The notes under the pieces were generated by a model. That model saw nothing but the letters and a program-made list of their open reading frames with translations. It was not told the DNA's origin and searched no databases. Positions 33,519 through 37,337 of a stretch of DNA of 37,337 bases are shown here, piece after piece. Each line of letters begins with the position of its first letter. Within the stretch, counting starts at the first letter, position 1. Source of the stretch: Planctomycetota bacterium (GTDB lineage: Bacteria; Planctomycetota; UBA11346); the NCBI GenBank assembly GCA_028280785.1, contig JANQLF010000196.1, positions 1 to 37,337 of the forward strand, in the 5' to 3' direction. Position numbers and translations under genes: made by a program.

Positions 33519-36102
33519 CGTTAGCTCGCTTTATTAAACGCACTTCGCCACTACTCCCATCAAATTCAACTTCATCACCATCCTGCAACCATGTTGTCAC
33601 TTCTGGCACAGCGACGACAGCAGGTAAACCAAGTTCGCGTGAAACAATTGCTGAATGCGATAAAAGACTACCACGTTCGACTAAGAGCCCCGACGCCGCA
33701 GGAAATAACATGATCCATCCCGGGTCAGTCCGTTCAGCAACCAAAATACAACCAGCAGGTAATTCAACCCCTGCAGGATTGCGCACAACCTTGACCCGAC
33801 CGCGCACTACACCCGGGCAACATCCCAATCCCTTGCGCAATTCGCCGTCTAATTGCTCCGCAGCTTCGCGATCAGCTCGATAAAAATCATTGCCAACAAA
33901 AGGCATGGCATAGGTCTTAAAGCGATTGGCTATCGGTTTTAAGTCCTCGTATTGTTCAAAATGTTGTTTACGGACCTGGGCAACACCACGCAGATCTGGG
34001 CAAGACGCAATGCCATTGATAAAATTTAATATTTCATCTTTTTCCAAATAGAACACGTCCTGCGCTGTGTCTAAAACACCTGTTGCGGTAAATCGCTTTC
34101 CAATTTCTACAAATATTTTCCGTATTCGACCGAATAAGCGCGTGCGTTCGAAACGCAAATTCTCTCTATCTGAAACACGGCCACGGGCATGCTTCAAAAC
34201 CCAAGCAAAAATCATACGTTTAAATATTTTGGATCCAATTTTACTCTTAACTGTTTTCTCGGCTTCTTGACGTGCTGTTAATGCATGGTCATCCGACACC
34301 GTTTGCTCACGTCCAGCAAAATGGCCTATTGCACGTAAGAGTGGAATTGGGTTATCATAGAGCGTCGGACTCTCCAACTTTAATTCATCAACACATCTAT
34401 TGCCAAATATATGCAAATACTCTTGGTATTGTTTATACAATTCTTGATGCTGACGAATATGCACCTCCAACTGTTCAATAGCATCGTTACGCAAAGCAGT
34501 GACAAAGGTTTCATCATCTTCAATCAGTGCTGCCATTGTCTTAACCCGTCGAGCCGGCTCTGCACTGATCACATTGCCGTCACCACCAACTAAATCATTT
34601 TGCAAGGATCCATCGCTGTCGTCACACCATTTTGTGCATAATTTTTTAAGAATACCGTAGAAAATCATCGCAAAAAAATCATTAACCAATGGCGCATCCC
34701 ACTTGAGCAACAATTGTCCTTCAAGATCACGGTAATCTTGCATAAGCTCAACTGCCGTCATATCCTCGTGAGCAATCTCTGGATCACGCAAGGCATTATT
34801 TAAGCGTTTATAAAAACGACGTACCTGAGATTTAATAGTCAGGTGATTCCACCACATGCCACCGATTGACTTCATTAAACGGAAAACGTCGAGAAACTTA
34901 TCAAAACCACTACGTTGCTGTAAGATTTCATCAATGAGCGCACCGCTATCCTCTTGCACGCCCATCATCTGATCCATAAATCCACGATTAAATGAGAAAC
35001 CCGGGAAACAGGCGAGCAAGCGATACCAATTTAACAATTGATAATACATCCGTCCATGCATGAGCCCTAATAATCCACGATAGGTTTCTTCATTGGCCGC
35101 AATAACTGAACGCGGTACGCCCATCAGTTTGCAAAATTGTCGATACACCGATTCATAAATACTACGCGCGAAGCTATAAGTCAGCGGTGTCGTGACCCCG
35201 CCATAGGACTCGGCTATATTGCTATTATCCCAAATAGCGAAACCTTCATCAGGATCATGAATTTGTGATAAGGTAGTAATCGGACGTGACTGTAACAAAT
35301 ACAGGCGATCGTCTTTGATTGCCCATTCAATGTCTTGTGGTTGCCCACGATACGCTGCACATTGTCGGGCCAATTGCGCAACGCGAATGATTTGGTCGTC
35401 TGTCAATGAGGCTGATTTTGATTTTTCAGCATCTAGCTCACGCTCAAGTTCTTGGCCATCCTCAACCTGATGTATTAATTTTTTATCTGCAATAGTTCTA
35501 TCGCTAATTGAATTACTACGATCAACGCGCCAAGTATCTGCGTCAACACTGCCATCAACTAAGGCTGAACCTAAACCAAAAACTGATGACACTAAAGCTT
35601 GGCGCCAGCGACCAGTAATGGGATCGACAGAAAATGCCACGCCCGCGGCATCACCCATGACCATCGCTTGGATAATAACAGCCGGAGCCATAGCCCGACC
35701 TAAATTATTTTCTTCCCTGTATTTATTCACTCGTTCGGTGAATCCAGATTTCCAAACATCAACAATACGCTGTGAAATATCTTTTTTCTCAACACCGAGA
35801 TAAGATTCTAATTGCCCTGCAAAACTGAACGACGACCCATCTTCATCAACTGCTGATGATCGAACAGCAACATATTCAGCATCCAACAACTTAAGACGCT
35901 CATTGAGCTCTTTTTCGATCTGCTTATCCAATTGCCAGGTATTTTGATCGTCACCGCATTTGCTTACGATAAATGCACTCGGCGCTAAAACTAACCACGG
36001 TGGAATCGGTAAATGTTGTAGTGAGTAGAGCGCAAACGCCTTGCCACCAACTTCAGTTAATTGCATGGCATCACCAGGACCAAGTATGTGTTGCTTATCC
36101 AT
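33511..36102 (-). CDS. PEP-synthase/rifampin-phosphotransferase-like dikinase
   Basis: The 863-residue protein has an N-terminal PPDK-type ATP-binding domain (residues 1-310; GGKA near 19, VRSSAVDEDGSSFSFAGQLE, MVMGDAAGVAFSVDPITG, QDIEWAIKDDRLYLLQSRPI), a large middle region (about 320-750) of unknown binding specificity, and a C-terminal mobile domain with the phospho-histidine motif GSLLSHSAIVSRELGLPAVV (H816). The layout and length resemble rifampin phosphotransferase, which transfers the beta-phosphate of ATP to an alcohol, more than PEP synthase. The ATG at 36102 overlaps the UbiA stop by eight bases. A lipid or isoprenoid alcohol substrate is suggested by context only. Confidence 0.82.
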   Translation of the reverse strand: MDKQHILGPGDAMQLTEVGGKAFALYSLQHLPIPPWLVLAPSAFIVSKCGDDQNTWQLDKQIEKELNERLKLLDAEYVAVRSSAVDEDGSSFSFAGQLESYLGVEKKDISQRIVDVWKSGFTERVNKYREENNLGRAMAPAVIIQAMVMGDAAGVAFSVDPITGRWRQALVSSVFGLGSALVDGSVDADTWRVDRSNSISDRTIADKKLIHQVEDGQELERELDAEKSKSASLTDDQIIRVAQLARQCAAYRGQPQDIEWAIKDDRLYLLQSRPITTLSQIHDPDEGFAIWDNSNIAESYGGVTTPLTYSFARSIYESVYRQFCKLMGVPRSVIAANEETYRGLLGLMHGRMYYQLLNWYRLLACFPGFSFNRGFMDQMMGVQEDSGALIDEILQQRSGFDKFLDVFRLMKSIGGMWWNHLTIKSQVRRFYKRLNNALRDPEIAHEDMTAVELMQDYRDLEGQLLLKWDAPLVNDFFAMIFYGILKKLCTKWCDDSDGSLQNDLVGGDGNVISAEPARRVKTMAALIEDDETFVTALRNDAIEQLEVHIRQHQELYKQYQEYLHIFGNRCVDELKLESPTLYDNPIPLLRAIGHFAGREQTVSDDHALTARQEAEKTVKSKIGSKIFKRMIFAWVLKHARGRVSDRENLRFERTRLFGRIRKIFVEIGKRFTATGVLDTAQDVFYLEKDEILNFINGIASCPDLRGVAQVRKQHFEQYEDLKPIANRFKTYAMPFVGNDFYRADREAAEQLDGELRKGLGCCPGVVRGRVKVVRNPAGVELPAGCILVAERTDPGWIMLFPAASGLLVERGSLLSHSAIVSRELGLPAVVAVPEVTTWLQDGDEVEFDGSSGEVRLIKRANDE

Positions 36103-37012
36103 GCCACAGTCCCGGTACAACACCCAATGTGAGGTACAAAATAATAGTCCAGATACCTGCCATAAGTTCGATCCGTTTAGCCCCTTTTGAGCTTGGGTTA
36201 CGAATAAATGCAATGGTCATCGCAATCACAACAATCAATGTAGCAGACAAAATGCTACTCACTGCCAAAACTGCATTAACTTCGCTTGCAGCCATTACCG
36301 CGAAGCCAAGCACACACAGCAACATGATAATCCACACGATAGCTGCTCGTTTATAACCCCATAAAGAACTGTATGTTTCTACACCTTCTTCTTCATCGTC
36401 GGTTACGCGTATTTTCCTACCAATTTCAATAACAATTCCGTTAAAAAAACTTGCTATTAAAAAATAAGCGAGACCCATCGGTGGCTTACCAATTGTTGGC
36501 ACCCAGTCACTGGCAGTCGCAAAAAAGTCTACAATAGGCATAATTAACATATGCGATACCAAATAAATAATCGGATGCGCCTTCAGCCACCGACGCATCC
36601 CAAATTCAAATGACATCGACGAGAGATATATCCAGGCACCGATGAGTACCCACACTAATCCCGGTGACCACCAATAAGACAAGACCGCTTGAATAAGTGC
36701 TGCACCAGCAAAAACCCAAGCTAGTTCTCGCAGCGTCACTAAACCACGTGGCACGGCACGATAGGGTCGCCAACGCGCGTCTTCTTCAGCATCCTTAAAT
36801 TCATCAGCGATGCGTAATTGCAAAAAGAACAATAAACAACAAACAAAAGCTACAGCGACACTTTCCCACATCGGCCAAATATCAGCACGTAGACGCGCAC
36901 TAAAGGCAACTGCACAAAAACTAAATGATAAAATTAATGGTGCATGACCTGCTAAAGGGAAACGCTCACGCTGATAAATCCACCACCGCGCCAGGCCTTG
37001 CGCTTCACTCAT
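36095..37012 (-). CDS. UbiA-family prenyltransferase
   Basis: The 305-residue integral membrane protein has about eight hydrophobic segments. The first Asp motif is RIADEFKDAEEDARWRPYRA (D70, D74, D78), a variant of NDxxDxxxD followed by VPRG. The second region is EIGRKIRVTDDEEEGVETYS. Family members move a polyprenyl group to an aromatic or glycerol-phosphate acceptor (UbiA, DGGGP synthase, chlorophyll synthase). It starts one base after the HMG-CoA reductase stop and overlaps the next gene, so it is firmly in this operon. The acceptor is not predictable from sequence. The neighbours argue for a membrane lipid. Confidence 0.86.
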   Translation of the reverse strand: MSEAQGLARWWIYQRERFPLAGHAPLILSFSFCAVAFSARLRADIWPMWESVAVAFVCCLLFFLQLRIADEFKDAEEDARWRPYRAVPRGLVTLRELAWVFAGAALIQAVLSYWWSPGLVWVLIGAWIYLSSMSFEFGMRRWLKAHPIIYLVSHMLIMPIVDFFATASDWVPTIGKPPMGLAYFLIASFFNGIVIEIGRKIRVTDDEEEGVETYSSLWGYKRAAIVWIIMLLCVLGFAVMAASEVNAVLAVSSILSATLIVVIAMTIAFIRNPSSKGAKRIELMAGIWTIILYLTLGVVPGLWHG

Positions 37013-37013
37013 C

Positions 37014-37337
37014 TTAACGATCTCGAGCTAAGCGCTTATGGGCGTCAGTAAATTCGCCGGCTGACAATGCACCGATAATTGATAATTCACCTGCTAAAAC
37101 ACAACCTGCGCAGACTTCCGCGTATGCACGCGCATGACCTGAACCAGCCAAACCCATTAATTTGAGACAGGCTTGCTGTGTCGGTAATGCAGTACCGCCA
37201 CCGACCGTGCCGACAATTAAATTAGGTAATGTTACCGAAGCATAAAGCTCTCCTTCGGGCCCTACCTCAAATCGCGTTATACCGACAGCCGCTTCAGCCA
37301 CACATGCCGCATCTTGTCCACAGGCAATAAATAATGC
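37014..37337 (-). CDS. HMG-CoA reductase, class I, C-terminal part (5' end outside window)
   Basis: HMG-CoA reductase makes mevalonate with NADPH and commits carbon to isoprenoids. The visible 107 residues include IACGQDAACVAEAAVGITRF, then LPNLIVGTVGGGTALPTQQA, CLKLMGL, AGCVLAGELSIIGALSAGEF and a catalytic histidine in TDAHKRLARDR at the end. The VGTVGGGT and LAGELS motifs are those of class I enzymes. The frame continues unbroken to base 37337, so the gene starts beyond the window. It precedes UbiA by one base and is therefore the first seen gene of the lipid operon. Confidence 0.9.
   Translation of the reverse strand, partial: ALFIACGQDAACVAEAAVGITRFEVGPEGELYASVTLPNLIVGTVGGGTALPTQQACLKLMGLAGSGHARAYAEVCAGCVLAGELSIIGALSAGEFTDAHKRLARDR

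Noticed and set aside
1..37337. tRNA, rRNA, CRISPR or transposase genes
   Set aside because: No cloverleaf-like segment, rRNA conserved stretch, regularly spaced repeat array or transposase-like protein was seen by eye.

Overview
The window comes from a bacterial chromosome. The first 11 kb is a complete-looking S10-spc block, entirely on the minus strand: rpsJ, rplC, rplD, rplW, rplB, rpsS, rplV, rpsC, rplP, rpmC, rpsQ, rplN, rplX, rplE, rpsN, rpsH, rplF, rplR, rpsE, rplO, secY, infA, rpmJ and the start of rpsM. The L30 gene (rpmD) is absent from its usual place between rpsE and rplO. The infA-rpmJ-rpsM order, the missing L30 and an L14 protein that by memory looks Chlamydia-like suggest the PVC superphylum. 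Abundant AraC regulators, a PhyH-type dioxygenase and carbohydrate enzymes fit Lentisphaerota or Verrucomicrobiota better than Chlamydiota. This placement is an inference, not a computed phylogeny.

From 11.3 to 13 kb there are three unrecognised small proteins. One has a cysteine-cluster domain, a repeated RTSGTIP motif and a C-terminal membrane anchor. From 13 to 23.7 kb lies an accessory, sugar-related zone. It holds a PhyH-like dioxygenase divergent from an AraC regulator, a parallel beta-helix glycosidase-like protein, a two-gene lipoprotein operon that includes a putative zinc metalloprotease, an AGE-family sugar epimerase coupled to an ABC exporter, and a Gfo/Idh/MocA oxidoreductase divergent from a second AraC regulator.

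From 23.7 to 27.1 kb is a compact cassette: a fatty acyl-AMP ligase, a stand-alone acyl carrier protein and a ferritin-like diiron protein, divergent from a DUF374 acyltransferase. Together they look like an acyl-activation and oxidation route on a dedicated ACP. metG and a duplicated membrane protein follow.

From 30.5 kb to the window edge is a tightly overlapping minus-strand operon: class I HMG-CoA reductase (partial), a UbiA-family prenyltransferase, a PEP-synthase/rifampin-phosphotransferase-like dikinase, a BtaA-like (DUF3419) aminocarboxypropyl transferase, a phytol/dolichol-kinase-like membrane protein with a long extra C-terminal half, and a PAP2-family enzyme. Every partner suggests isoprenoid or polar lipid chemistry. 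I consider this operon the strongest candidate for an undescribed system. No tRNA, rRNA, CRISPR array or transposase gene was seen, and no gene-free stretch exceeds 300 bases.
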